Shown in pieces: positions 43,933-52,414 of a stretch of DNA of 64,000 bases. Below the pieces are notes generated by a model. That model was not told the DNA's origin, did no database searches, and saw only the letters and a program-made list of their open reading frames with translations. This stretch comes from CBDCVN01 sp965223585 (GTDB lineage Bacteria; Deinococcota; Deinococci; Deinococcales; Trueperaceae): the NCBI GenBank assembly GCA_965223585.1, contig CBDCWW010000014.1:310001-374000 (forward strand), written 5' to 3'. Numbering within the stretch: position 1 is the stretch's first letter; every line of letters starts with the position of its first letter. Position numbers and translations under genes: made by a program.

Positions 43933-44817
43933 TTAAGTTTTCTTTGCGCTTGTCACCAATGCCTGACGAACTTCCTGAAATTTTTGCTCTGCTAAAGCCA
44001 AATTATAATTGCTCTTCGTGTAAGTCTCACCAATAAGTGAAGGATTAGGTGCCAGACCAACTAGCTCCTCATTTGGATTTTCTAGTACATTCCCTAAGGC
44101 ATCTAATAGTAGTTGATAAACAATAAACGAACATCTGGCTTTAACTTCAGAGATGTTTTTGTATTGGAAAGGGTTTTGTAATCTTTTCGCAGCAATGATA
44201 TTTCCTGTATCTATTCCCTCATTAATGTAAAAGATTGAGCCTCCAGCTGATTTTATAAAGCAATCTACCCCCCCGTCTTGCAAAGACTGCTCTAATGCAT
44301 CCCACCCTAAGGCATAAGGTAACACCGCTGTATGACACCCAATAATTCTACCTTGAGCCAGTTTCATCCAAAAGGGTTTTAGTATGGAAAGGCTTCGAAT
44401 AAAGAAGCCTATCGATCCTTCCTGTTTAATTTTTTCTTTGATCCAATTTTCTACGTCAGGACTATTAATTTTCTCTGGTAAAAACTCTACGGGCAATGAC
44501 CAGTGATTTGGAAAGTCAGCTATCCCATGGAGGCAAATCATTTCCTCTGCTGCTGGAGACTGTTGACCATACAAGCCCTCAAGCTCCTGTTTTATTTTTG
44601 TTGTCAAATAACGTTCTCCATGGTATTTTTGATGGAAACGGATTTTATCCTCAAAACTAGGTTTTGTTTCACCACGTATAACAAGTGCCTTCAAAGCACT
44701 TTCTTTTTGTACCTGTCCAAACCTTTTTAACAAATTTGAGATCAAATAACTATCTTTGAAAAAGGGTTCGCTAATCAAGAAGTATGAACAAGTCTTATTT
44801 AAATAAGTAGATTGCAT
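43933..44817 (-). CDS. Formyltransferase-fold protein with altered catalytic motif
   Basis: 294 residues. The centre reads GRIIGCHTAVLPYALGWDALE and, 30 residues on, FYINEGIDTGNII. These correspond to the N-x-H-x-x-x-LP...G and D-x-G motifs of the 10-formyltetrahydrofolate-dependent formyltransferases (Fmt, PurN and sugar formyltransferases); the His and Asp are kept, the catalytic Asn appears to be Gly. The N-terminal part (SYFLISEPFFKDSYLISNLLKRF) has no clear match. Whether it transfers formyl groups is uncertain. It may belong with the cysteine-synthase-like and racemase genes next door as remains of a small biosynthetic cluster. Confidence 0.65.
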   Translation of the reverse strand: MQSTYLNKTCSYFLISEPFFKDSYLISNLLKRFGQVQKESALKALVIRGETKPSFEDKIRFHQKYHGERYLTTKIKQELEGLYGQQSPAAEEMICLHGIADFPNHWSLPVEFLPEKINSPDVENWIKEKIKQEGSIGFFIRSLSILKPFWMKLAQGRIIGCHTAVLPYALGWDALEQSLQDGGVDCFIKSAGGSIFYINEGIDTGNIIAAKRLQNPFQYKNISEVKARCSFIVYQLLLDALGNVLENPNEELVGLAPNPSLIGETYTKSNYNLALAEQKFQEVRQALVTSAKKT

Positions 44818-45360
44818 AATGCATGTTTCCTATTTTCTTGCTTTGAAGCTTAACATTTTTTATCATTAGTACAAATCATAAAATGAGCCTTGTATTTCGC
44901 ATTGGATGATACTTATTATGCATACCATGATACTGACCTTCTAAAGGACATAATGTTGCCTCCTTGTCCAGAATATATTGCCAGCTATGAGGACCTTAAT
45001 CTGCTACAAGCAACCCCTTTCCCGGAAAGCCTCCCTTGACAATCTATGATCAATAGTAATTACACTAAGCACTTTTAACTATAAAAACCACTTTAAATAT
45101 TGCATCAATCCTCCAAAAACATGTCAATCTAGACCTGCTAGACAATAAGGCAGGCTGCAAAGTAGTCTAGCAATATAATTGAAAGGTAAAGTTTACAATC
45201 GTAATTTTGATGACTCGAGTCAAGCAAAAGTTGAAGGGCAACTTGATTGGGTTTAGAAGCTCGAGGTAAAATTAATAGTGTTTCCCTATTCTAACCTTGT
45301 TTTCGCTATAGAGAATACTTAAGGAAGCTACCTAGTAAAAAATTTATAGTAAGGTATTCA
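44818..45360. other. Long intergenic region, possibly gene remnants
   Basis: No gene can be supported in these 540 bases. A 28-codon frame from ATG 44953 (LPPCPEYIASYEDLNLLQ) may be a scrap of a lost gene. The 12-bp palindrome TGACTCGAGTCA lies at 45211-45222, and a second CTCGAG at 45260. Confidence 0.35.
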
Positions 45361-46008
45361 ATGTCTAAAATCCCTACAAAAAAATTTATAGCTAACTTAT
45401 TTTTGTTTTTACTAAGTTATTGTATTTTAGATAGTGCCTTAGCACAAATTGATATTGACTTAGCTAAAGCTACTATCAACAATGTTTATCTGTGTGAGCT
45501 AAAACTTGAAGATACTATTTCCTTACTAGGGGAAGCTACAAGTGTAACAAATCGCAATAGCATTCTTGTAAATGAATATGCTCCTACCCAAGCCTACTAT
45601 GCCAACGAGGGGCTTAATTTTATGTTTCATCCGCCCTACTATACAGATAATGAACAAAGCCTGTTATATGTCACTATTTCCCTCACAGATAACACTGTAA
45701 ATAAAATTAATAAAACTAACGCCTTTTCTGGCAAGCTTTGGCCCAAAGTCAATCTTTCTTGGAGCATTTTAGAATCAAAACATTGGCTAGAAAATAATTT
45801 TTCATCTGGAAGTGAAATTACAATAACCTCTGCTGAAGAAATGAAAGAGTTATATACGGATCTGCCTGAATTGCATCAGGTACTATATTTTCGCAATCAG
45901 ATTTACTATCATGGAGTGACTCAAGAATTTGATAGTCATAGCTTATCTCTTGCTCACCGCGAACATAGCAAAACTTTAGAGATGATTGTTATCGGCTGTG
46001 ATCCATAA
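45361..46008 (+). CDS. Secreted protein of unknown function
   Basis: 215 residues. The signal peptide spans about residues 1-28 (KKFIANLFLFLLSYCILDSALA). The mature protein has two cysteines (VYLCELKL and the last-but-two residue) and no membrane segment; I recognise no family. Its end overlaps the convergent antitoxin-like gene by 20 bases. Periplasmic or exported location is inferred. Confidence 0.6.
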   Translation: MSKIPTKKFIANLFLFLLSYCILDSALAQIDIDLAKATINNVYLCELKLEDTISLLGEATSVTNRNSILVNEYAPTQAYYANEGLNFMFHPPYYTDNEQSLLYVTISLTDNTVNKINKTNAFSGKLWPKVNLSWSILESKHWLENNFSSGSEITITSAEEMKELYTDLPELHQVLYFRNQIYYHGVTQEFDSHSLSLAHREHSKTLEMIVIGCDP

Positions 46009-46345
46009 CAAAGCCCTCGCGTTTTTCTTCCTCATAAAGACGTTCTTGCACAAAATTTTTTATTAGTATCTCACAAGCAGTTTGTTTACGCTCGGCCAAT
46101 AGCTTTAGGCGTTTTAAGGTGTCTTTGTCTAAATGTAAAGTAATTCCATTAGACTGATTTTTTTTACAGGAAAGATTAAAGAATTCATCAGTTTCTTTAA
46201 GAATCCCGTTCCAAAACTCTTCACTCCAAGTATGTGTTTCCCAAAAACAAGCTTCCTCCAACCTGTTTTTAAAAGTAGGAATATCATTAGCATCATAAAT
46301 AATCGTCAAACCGTCTTCAGTTCTTTTAGGTCTGTTTGTAACCAT
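45989..46345 (-). CDS. CopG-type antitoxin without visible toxin
   Basis: 118 residues. The first part holds RLEEACFWETHTWSEEFW, the segment that begins CopG-type antitoxins paired with BrnT-like toxins. The second part reads ITLHLDKDTLKRLKLLAERK, a ribbon-helix-helix DNA-binding domain. GGAGGG precedes the ATG, and a palindrome lies directly before it. No BrnT or other toxin gene is found on either side, so it is an orphan or has lost its partner. Confidence 0.7.
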   Translation of the reverse strand: MVTNRPKRTEDGLTIIYDANDIPTFKNRLEEACFWETHTWSEEFWNGILKETDEFFNLSCKKNQSNGITLHLDKDTLKRLKLLAERKQTACEILIKNFVQERLYEEEKREGFVMDHSR

Positions 46346-46359
46346 TTTTAGACACCCTC

Positions 46360-46374
46360 CATGACATTGTCATG
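46360..46374 (-). promoter_or_regulatory. Palindromic operator candidate for the CopG-type antitoxin gene
   Basis: CATGACA and TGTCATG are exact inverted repeats around a single central T, 15 bases before the antitoxin start. CATGACA is repeated just beyond. This is the usual place and size for self-repression by a ribbon-helix-helix protein. Confidence 0.45.
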
Positions 46375-46528
46375 ACACTTATATACTACTGCTAGATTTA
46401 TAGACATTTGTAAATGCTTTGTGTAATCACTTTAACTTTTAATTCAAAAAGAACAAAACATAGTAAGAAACAAAGTTTACCATAATATAAAATTTTAATC
46501 ATTGGTTACTAGCTAGTTCTATGGGAGA

Positions 46529-47842
46529 ATGTCCATAATGCAAATAATCAGTGACTTAGCACGTACCCTAATTGAAGAACATCCTATAGATACAGCAAGG
46601 ATTTTAGCACGACTCAGTCCTACTGAAGCTTGGGCAACTCTTTTGCTCATAGAAGAACACTTTCGGGTAGAAATTGTTGAGAGCTTCCCTCCTGAATTTG
46701 CAGCCAAGGTGTTAAAAATAGCTGGGCTCAAGGCGAGCCTAGAATTAATACGGGAAATACCCTCTGAAATTACTACAGATATTTTTGAGCACTTGTCTGA
46801 AGACTTTAAAGCTAAGATTTTAGATCAATTGCCTAATTTGCACTCAGAGGAAATAGAGTCTCTAGCTGAGTATGAAGAAGACACAGCTGGTAGCATCATG
46901 TCACCAGATTTTGTGGCTTTGCGCAATAAAGCTAAAGTATCAGATGCTTTAACTCGTTTACGTCGTCTTGGTTTGGTAAATCAACCTGTTAACTATGTGT
47001 ATGTAGTTGATGAGGAAGAAAAGCTTAAGGGTGTCTTAGTCATGCGTGATTTGGTATTGGCACCACTAAACAAGCTACTTGAAGATGTTATGTTAAGTGA
47101 ACTCATTAAAGTTTACACAGATGATAAACTAGACTATGTAATAGACAAGCTAGTAGAGGAAAGGCTTCTAGCCCTTCCTGTGGTTGATCATAGTGAAAAA
47201 CTCAAGGGAGTAGTTGAGGCCACTGATTTAGTGAAAGATCTGCAAGAAGAAGGCTTTGAAGACGCTCAGAAAATGTTTGGGGCTGGTTCAGATGAACATG
47301 CTAGCTCGAGCCCAATCTACACAATCCGTCGCCGCTTACCTTGGTTGCAAGTTAATCTGATCACAGCTTTTTTGGCAGCTACAGTAGTTGGCATCTTTGA
47401 GAGCATGATTGCCCAAATGACAATTCTAGCTGCCTTTTTACCTGTTGTAGCTGGTCAGGGTGGTAACGCTGGTGCTCAGGCTTTGGCAGTTATGCTCAGA
47501 GCTTTAGCGCTCGAGGAAGTCGATCCCCGTAAGCCAATGCGCGTGCTCCTTAAAGAAAGCCTAGTAGGGTTTATAAATGGTATGGCTGTAGGATTAAGTG
47601 CAGGCTTAATAGCAGCCATTTTTACTGGAAATTTAGCACTTGGTTTAGTTATTTTCTTGGCCATGATGGTCAATCTTATAGTAGCTGGCATAAGTGGTGC
47701 AGCTATTCCTATGTTGATGCAGCGCCTAGGGCAAGACCCAGCACAATCATCAAATATAATTCTAACTACTATTACAGATGTTATTGGCTTTGCAGCTTTC
47801 TTAGGTTTTGCGGTTCTGGCAAGGCCTTGGCTAATTAGTTAA
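46529..47842 (+). CDS. mgtE: MgtE-type magnesium transporter
   Basis: 437 residues, normal for MgtE. Residues about 1-120 form the helical N domain (AEYEEDTAGSIMSPDF closes it with the Asp/Glu cluster), two CBS domains follow (about 121-245), a connecting helix with KMFGAGSDEH, and five transmembrane helices from about residue 275. VVAGQGGNAGAQAL is the conserved pore helix. It is a dimeric Mg2+ channel gated by cytosolic Mg2+ through the N and CBS domains. Starts at 46529 and 46538 are both possible; GGGAG is better placed for the second. No M-box-like riboswitch is evident upstream. Confidence 0.94.
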   Translation: MSIMQIISDLARTLIEEHPIDTARILARLSPTEAWATLLLIEEHFRVEIVESFPPEFAAKVLKIAGLKASLELIREIPSEITTDIFEHLSEDFKAKILDQLPNLHSEEIESLAEYEEDTAGSIMSPDFVALRNKAKVSDALTRLRRLGLVNQPVNYVYVVDEEEKLKGVLVMRDLVLAPLNKLLEDVMLSELIKVYTDDKLDYVIDKLVEERLLALPVVDHSEKLKGVVEATDLVKDLQEEGFEDAQKMFGAGSDEHASSSPIYTIRRRLPWLQVNLITAFLAATVVGIFESMIAQMTILAAFLPVVAGQGGNAGAQALAVMLRALALEEVDPRKPMRVLLKESLVGFINGMAVGLSAGLIAAIFTGNLALGLVIFLAMMVNLIVAGISGAAIPMLMQRLGQDPAQSSNIILTTITDVIGFAAFLGFAVLARPWLIS

Positions 47843-47969
47843 AGATATACCAAAAATGGGTAAGAGCTAAACATTTTACTTTAAGGAACTTTACTCTACA
47901 CCTTATCTTCTTATCTCATTTCATTACAGCTCTAATAAGAATATCCATTTTTATGCTGTAGAAAGTTGA

Positions 47970-49034
47970 TTAATAAGGAGGTAATAAACGACGAAATCCA
48001 TGGCAAAGGACAACTATCATAAAAAACAAGTTGCGTAAAGCTATGCCATAAGCAGGTAATCTTATTGGTTTAACAGGAGTACTAAACTTTATGTAGGAGT
48101 CAAGTTGTATAGCCAACGATTCCATCCAGTTAGCTGATCTAGGCCACTCACGTAAATTATTAAGCCAGCTAGCCGGAATACCTTCTTTACCAACTGAGGT
48201 GCCAACTATACCACCAACCATTGCTGCTGTTGAATCAGTATCTCCACCACACTTTATAACGGCTTTAATTGCTGAAGCGAAGTCTTGCTGATGTTTTAGC
48301 CAAGCATGAATGGCAACAGGTGCTGAGTGGTAGATGTAACCAGACACGCCCTTACTAAGCCCTAACCCCTCAGCAAATTCTAAGGTAGACTCTCTATTTT
48401 CAACGCTCTTAACAACTTTACTCACTAATGCTATGAGTTCACTGCCATTCATACCTAGAAGACTTTTAAGGTGATTTAAAAAATAACTACCAGAAACAAT
48501 TTTATGCTTTCTAGCCATTTGTGCAGCTAGAGCTATAGCAAAAGCTCCATGTTCGGCCTTTGGATCAGTATGGGTAATGCTTGAAGAAGCCTTTACCAGT
48601 TGACGTAAAAGTTTAGAATCATCTATAGCTGCTCCAATAATAGCAGCTCGCATGGCTGGGCCATTGCCAGCAGAAAATATTCCACTTTTCTCAGGGCCAA
48701 ATCCTAACCACAAACGTAAAATGGCACGCAAAGTACTAAAACCAATTCCTGCAGGTAAGCCCAATAACCAAAGTCGCAAATATCTAGCTAGTTCTTTTTG
48801 AAACTTTTCAGGATTATTTCCAGAAGCGATAAGCGCTTGTGCAACCATGCAAGTATGCTCAGTATCATCAGAAACCATACCATAGTTAAGGAAAAACTTG
48901 TGGTGGTTAGGTGGACCTAATAAACGGGAGGCGCGATAGCGAGGCAATCCCTCATAAGGTAAGCCAATGGCGTCACCAATGGCTGTACCAAGAATTGAAC
49001 CAACAACATGTGATTGTGTCATGAGACATAGCAA
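47970..49034 (-). CDS. ADP-ribosylglycohydrolase family protein (DraG/ARH-like)
   Basis: 354 residues from ATG 49034, or about 350 from ATG 49022, which fits the family better. GTAIGDAIGLPYEGL starts the fold, SDDTEHTCM holds the first metal-binding pair, and CGGDTDSTAAMVGGI the second. Proteins of this family remove ADP-ribose from proteins or small molecules with two Mg2+ ions. The C terminus has a hydrophobic stretch (NLFFMIVVLCHGF). It lies after the V-ATPase subunit D gene on the same strand with a gap of about 40 bases, so the two could be co-transcribed. Confidence 0.88.
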   Translation of the reverse strand: MLCLMTQSHVVGSILGTAIGDAIGLPYEGLPRYRASRLLGPPNHHKFFLNYGMVSDDTEHTCMVAQALIASGNNPEKFQKELARYLRLWLLGLPAGIGFSTLRAILRLWLGFGPEKSGIFSAGNGPAMRAAIIGAAIDDSKLLRQLVKASSSITHTDPKAEHGAFAIALAAQMARKHKIVSGSYFLNHLKSLLGMNGSELIALVSKVVKSVENRESTLEFAEGLGLSKGVSGYIYHSAPVAIHAWLKHQQDFASAIKAVIKCGGDTDSTAAMVGGIVGTSVGKEGIPASWLNNLREWPRSANWMESLAIQLDSYIKFSTPVKPIRLPAYGIALRNLFFMIVVLCHGFRRLLPPY

Positions 49035-49066
49035 ATTGCGCTGTAATAGTAGAGAGGGCCAGCTGT

Positions 49067-49693
49067 TTAATCTTCTCTTTGCTCGAGCTTAGCCTTAATT
49101 CTTTTTAACACTGTTACTTCTTCGAGAGCACGTTGGTCAAGTACATCGCGGATACTACGAATTTGATAATTAATGCCGGGAATAACTAACTGTTCTAGGG
49201 CGTTTACACGGCGACTAGTCTTTTTTATTTCTTCGCCCACACGTCGTAATCTCGTTTCTGTAGCTGCAACTTGAATAAGAGCCTCAGTCAGTTTACGAAA
49301 CTGCATAGCAGCATCTAAGGTACGTGCTCCAGTATTAATAGGGGAAAAAGGCAATTTATTGTCAAAGTCAGGCTTTTGTACTTGGGGAACCTTTACACCA
49401 AAAAGATTTTCTACTTTAATGTCAATCTCAAGCGGTTTGCCCTCTGCTAAGCTTAAACTTTCTACCGCTTCAGGTCCATCCCAAGCTTTGGCTAGAAAGA
49501 GGCTAAGATAGGCTTCTTGCGTAACAGCATTAAGTTCACGACGTGCCGCTAGAGAGACTTTAACAAGGTCAAAAAACTCTCCTATAAGTGCATCACGTTT
49601 ACGCTTTAAAAGATCAGCACCACGGTTAGCAAGCTTTAATTGATCACGCCTTTGTAAAAGGTTAGAGCGGGTGGGGGCAATTTGTTCAGCCAT
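49067..49693 (-). CDS. atpD: V-type ATP synthase/ATPase subunit D
   Basis: 208 residues, normal length. The start (APTRSNLLQRRDQLKLANRGADLLKRKRD) and the end (VNALEQLVIPGINYQIRSI, RALEEVTVLKRIKAKLE) are the long antiparallel helices of the central rotor stalk. V-type enzymes serve as ATP synthases in Thermus and Deinococcus. Subunit D is usually the last gene of the operon after A and B, but here the upstream gene codes for an Ate1-like protein, so it is separated from the other subunits. Confidence 0.93.
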   Translation of the reverse strand: MAEQIAPTRSNLLQRRDQLKLANRGADLLKRKRDALIGEFFDLVKVSLAARRELNAVTQEAYLSLFLAKAWDGPEAVESLSLAEGKPLEIDIKVENLFGVKVPQVQKPDFDNKLPFSPINTGARTLDAAMQFRKLTEALIQVAATETRLRRVGEEIKKTSRRVNALEQLVIPGINYQIRSIRDVLDQRALEEVTVLKRIKAKLEQRED

Positions 49694-49805
49694 AATTAAG
49701 TTTACCTTATTAGAATCCTTTCAATATAAAACTGCTTTATTCATTCAGCAATAGTACATTTATCCTTCTACTAAGCGCCTAGTCATAGGGTATTCATAAA
49801 AACTT

Positions 49806-50468
49806 CTAAACAACTACTTGATCATTCTTTTCGAGAGGTAACCAGTTGTATTGCCAATCAAAGTACTCGAGGCCTCTAAAAGCTTTTTTATAGTCATAGT
49901 GTGAATTTTCTTTGTAAGCATAGCCGGGGTAGTAATACTTTTTCCCTAGTTTCTTTGAATACTTAACAGATAACAATACCATCAAAATACCTAAACTACG
50001 CTTGCTTTCTAAAGTATCAAAGCATTGATAAACACTAGAGGTGCTAATTTTCCCCACGTCTAAAAAACTAATGCCCACCAAACGATTCTCTAGGTATAGA
50101 CATAGGCTTTTACACTGGCAGGGTACATCTGCTGGTTGCATGGATACAAAAGTATAAATGGAATCAGGAATATTTTCCTTAAATCGCTCCTTGTGTTTTG
50201 CAAATAAAAGCTCAACCTCACTATTGACAAAAGCAGGTTTGAAACAGACTTTAAGATCGCAATTTTTCTTTAGCACTCGTTTTTGACTCTGGCTAGGCAT
50301 AAAGGTTTCTAAGTCAATACGCAAAGGCTGTACATTAAAGTTTTTTGTTCCTTGCTTTGTGCTCGAGTAACGAAAAAAATAGCTACCAAAATGTCGCCAA
50401 CCATGTTCCCATAGGTAATCCATAGAAGCTGAACTAATTTTGTCAAAATAAGCATACTCGTTTACCAT
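49806..50468 (-). CDS. Arginyl/leucyl-tRNA--protein transferase-like protein (Ate1/Bpt)
   Basis: 220 residues. The N-terminal segment GWRHFGSYFFRYS and the C-terminal KYYYPGYAYKENSHYDYKKAF match the Bpt/Ate1 family, which adds Leu or Arg from aminoacyl-tRNA to proteins with particular N termini and marks them for ClpAP-type proteolysis. The GNAT-like fold begins at about residue 70. The cysteine cluster before the domain, common in longer homologues, is not present, though CQCKSLC occurs at about 120. It lies just upstream of subunit D on the same strand. Confidence 0.78.
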   Translation of the reverse strand: MVNEYAYFDKISSASMDYLWEHGWRHFGSYFFRYSSTKQGTKNFNVQPLRIDLETFMPSQSQKRVLKKNCDLKVCFKPAFVNSEVELLFAKHKERFKENIPDSIYTFVSMQPADVPCQCKSLCLYLENRLVGISFLDVGKISTSSVYQCFDTLESKRSLGILMVLLSVKYSKKLGKKYYYPGYAYKENSHYDYKKAFRGLEYFDWQYNWLPLEKNDQVVV

Positions 50469-50490
50469 GTGTTATTAGCTAATCTAATCA

Positions 50491-51603
50491 CTACTGACTG
50501 CTAAAAAACCACAGAACCTCAAAGCTCTCATACCAAGCAGCAATAACAAGTAGCACTAGGGCAATAGGAATCATTAAGAAAAGTCTCTTTAAACCTTCAC
50601 GATAGCCTTTCCAGCCTTGGCGAATGAGGGTGGCTAAAAAGATACCACCACCAGCAGTTATAAGTATATAGGCTAAAAGCTCAATAGCAATAACTGGTAG
50701 GTGCGCAACAACTGCTATAGGTGGCAAGTCTGCAAAAGGAATAGCTATATAAAAGAAGCGTGAAAAATTAAGGAGATAAGCAGGCAAAGCAAAAAGGCTA
50801 GCAGGAAGAAGTGTAGTCACAATAGCACCCATAGAAAAGTTCCAAAAACTAATAGCTGCAGCAATACGTGCTATGTCACCAGTTTCTAGCACCTCAACTA
50901 TACCTATATCTGAAATTCCTGTGCTTAACATTTCAGTTATATAGGCGTGGCAAGCCTGTGGTAAATTATTACCAACTACCATACCTAAAACAAAAGCTGA
51001 ATAAAGCCCTATAATCGTACCCAGAACTATCCTTCTATGTGCTCTTATCACTTCCACCCCTTTCATAAACCAGCTGCGAAACCATGATGGACGTAAGCAA
51101 AGATAAGCTAAATAAAAGCTAAAGAATAAAAACACCCAACCTGTTATAGGGTAATTTATTTGACTAAGTGGACTAGTACCACTGCTAGCAAAATCTAAAC
51201 GTACACTTTGAGCTTCCCATTCATCATCTGTTTTGGCTAGTTGTACCTTAACCTGTCCCAAAATAGTTTCATTTGTCTTGGAAGCATAAGTATAAGTGTG
51301 AGTTGTTTCATCAGTTTCTATGACATTAACATCATCAAAGTTAACTTCTGTATTCTTAATCCAATTAGGCAACTGACCAAAGGCAGATAACTCTTGACAT
51401 AAAGCTTCGGGATCTTCTTTAAAAAATTGAGAGAGTTCAAATTGTTCAGCACGTTTTAGCCAAGTTTTAACAGCCTCACTAGCAACAACTTCTGGAGAAG
51501 CTCCTGTAGCAAGCTGGGCTCCTGCATTTGTAAAAATTACGATTACGCTAACAATTTTCAATATTCGAAGGTAAAGGTTTTTAGTATTCATTATTTTAAG
51601 CAT
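50491..51603 (-). CDS. SpoIIM-like (stage II sporulation protein M family) membrane protein
   Basis: 370 residues. A signal or anchor helix is followed by an extracytoplasmic part (about 35-150). Then come a transmembrane helix near 155-172 and the SpoIIM-type core with five or six helices, NFSMGAIVTTLLPASLFALP and HLPVIAIELLAYILITAGGG being the characteristic segments. Proteins of this family occur in many non-sporulating bacteria, with unknown function. It is followed at 22 bases by the Ate1-like gene on the same strand. Confidence 0.75.
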   Translation of the reverse strand: MLKIMNTKNLYLRILKIVSVIVIFTNAGAQLATGASPEVVASEAVKTWLKRAEQFELSQFFKEDPEALCQELSAFGQLPNWIKNTEVNFDDVNVIETDETTHTYTYASKTNETILGQVKVQLAKTDDEWEAQSVRLDFASSGTSPLSQINYPITGWVFLFFSFYLAYLCLRPSWFRSWFMKGVEVIRAHRRIVLGTIIGLYSAFVLGMVVGNNLPQACHAYITEMLSTGISDIGIVEVLETGDIARIAAAISFWNFSMGAIVTTLLPASLFALPAYLLNFSRFFYIAIPFADLPPIAVVAHLPVIAIELLAYILITAGGGIFLATLIRQGWKGYREGLKRLFLMIPIALVLLVIAAWYESFEVLWFFSSQ

Positions 51604-51652
51604 ACTATGTTACTTGGTAAGGAAGAAACAAGGTTTATATAAAAAGATGCTG

Positions 51653-52234
51653 TCAGTATGTTTTTCTAACATCTATTTCACTTACAAGGTAAATCATAGG
51701 CACATCGAAATTATCTTTTGGCAATGTTTCTACTATAAGAGCTTTAGTAGTTATACCTACAAGTAAAGTATCTTTTCTTAAATTTGGCAAGAACCTATCA
51801 TAAAAACCCATACCATAACCCAAGCGTGTACCCCGAATATCGAAGCAAAGACCGGGAACTAAAGCTATATCAATTATTTGGGGATCAATCTTCTTAGCAG
51901 TAGCCTGTGGTTGCAAATAACCAAAAGTATGCTTCTCTAAAGGACTATGCGTGCTGTGTACAGTCAAACACTTAGATTTCATCCAAGTCCTAGTAATGTA
52001 AAAGCTTTTTTTATTACCTATTGGCAAAGATTCTAAATCAGAAACATCAAATTCTGAATTAAATGCTTTATAAGTCAAGATGTTTTGGGCATTCTGAAAA
52101 ATAGGCCACTGCATAAGCACTAGGCAAATCCTTTGGCTTAAGGTTTTAACATCCAAATGTTTACGTTGTTCTCTAGCCCATTCGCGCCACTTTGCTTTTT
52201 CATTAAACTGGGCAGGAATAGCTTCAATAGCCAT
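51653..52234 (-). CDS. 5-formyltetrahydrofolate cyclo-ligase
   Basis: 193 residues. The N terminus KWREWAREQRKHLD has the conserved Arg/Lys for ATP binding, and RLGYGMGFYDRFLP (about 139-152) is the catalytic signature of the family. The enzyme makes 5,10-methenyltetrahydrofolate from 5-formyltetrahydrofolate with ATP. It is separated from pstS, transcribed in the same direction, by a strong inverted repeat. Confidence 0.9.
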   Translation of the reverse strand: MAIEAIPAQFNEKAKWREWAREQRKHLDVKTLSQRICLVLMQWPIFQNAQNILTYKAFNSEFDVSDLESLPIGNKKSFYITRTWMKSKCLTVHSTHSPLEKHTFGYLQPQATAKKIDPQIIDIALVPGLCFDIRGTRLGYGMGFYDRFLPNLRKDTLLVGITTKALIVETLPKDNFDVPMIYLVSEIDVRKTY

Positions 52235-52283
52235 TACATTTTTATTCTAACCCTTATATTGATAATTCTAAAGAAAGTTGAAT

Positions 52284-52326
52284 AAGGAGAATCTCGAGCA
52301 CATTTAAGCTACTCGAGATTCTCCTT
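52284..52326 (-). terminator. Perfect 15-bp-arm hairpin downstream of pstS
   Basis: The arms AAGGAGAATCTCGAG (52284-52298) and its exact complement (52312-52326) enclose 13 bases. Each arm contains a CTCGAG word. It lies about 90 bases after the pstS stop. A short T-rich stretch follows on the minus strand, so termination is likely. Confidence 0.6.
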
Positions 52327-52414
52327 TGCTACACTTGTCAGAATGATATGTGTAGAGTTATAGAGTTTACGGGGGAAATTTTCTAGGTACTACAGCTAAA
52401 ACTAGTTTGCCTCA

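Noticed and set aside
38171..44817. A D-cycloserine-type biosynthetic cluster (racemase, cysteine-synthase-like enzyme, D-Ala ligase)
   Set aside because: The arginase-like, acetyltransferase and specific ATP-grasp genes of that pathway are missing, and the ddl has housekeeping features.
44953..45039. Short frame of 28 codons in the long intergenic region
   Set aside because: No ribosome site and no recognisable match; kept only as a note on the region.
46376..46528. Mg2+ riboswitch (M-box) upstream of mgtE
   Set aside because: The interval is short and AT-rich, with no conserved stems or terminator.
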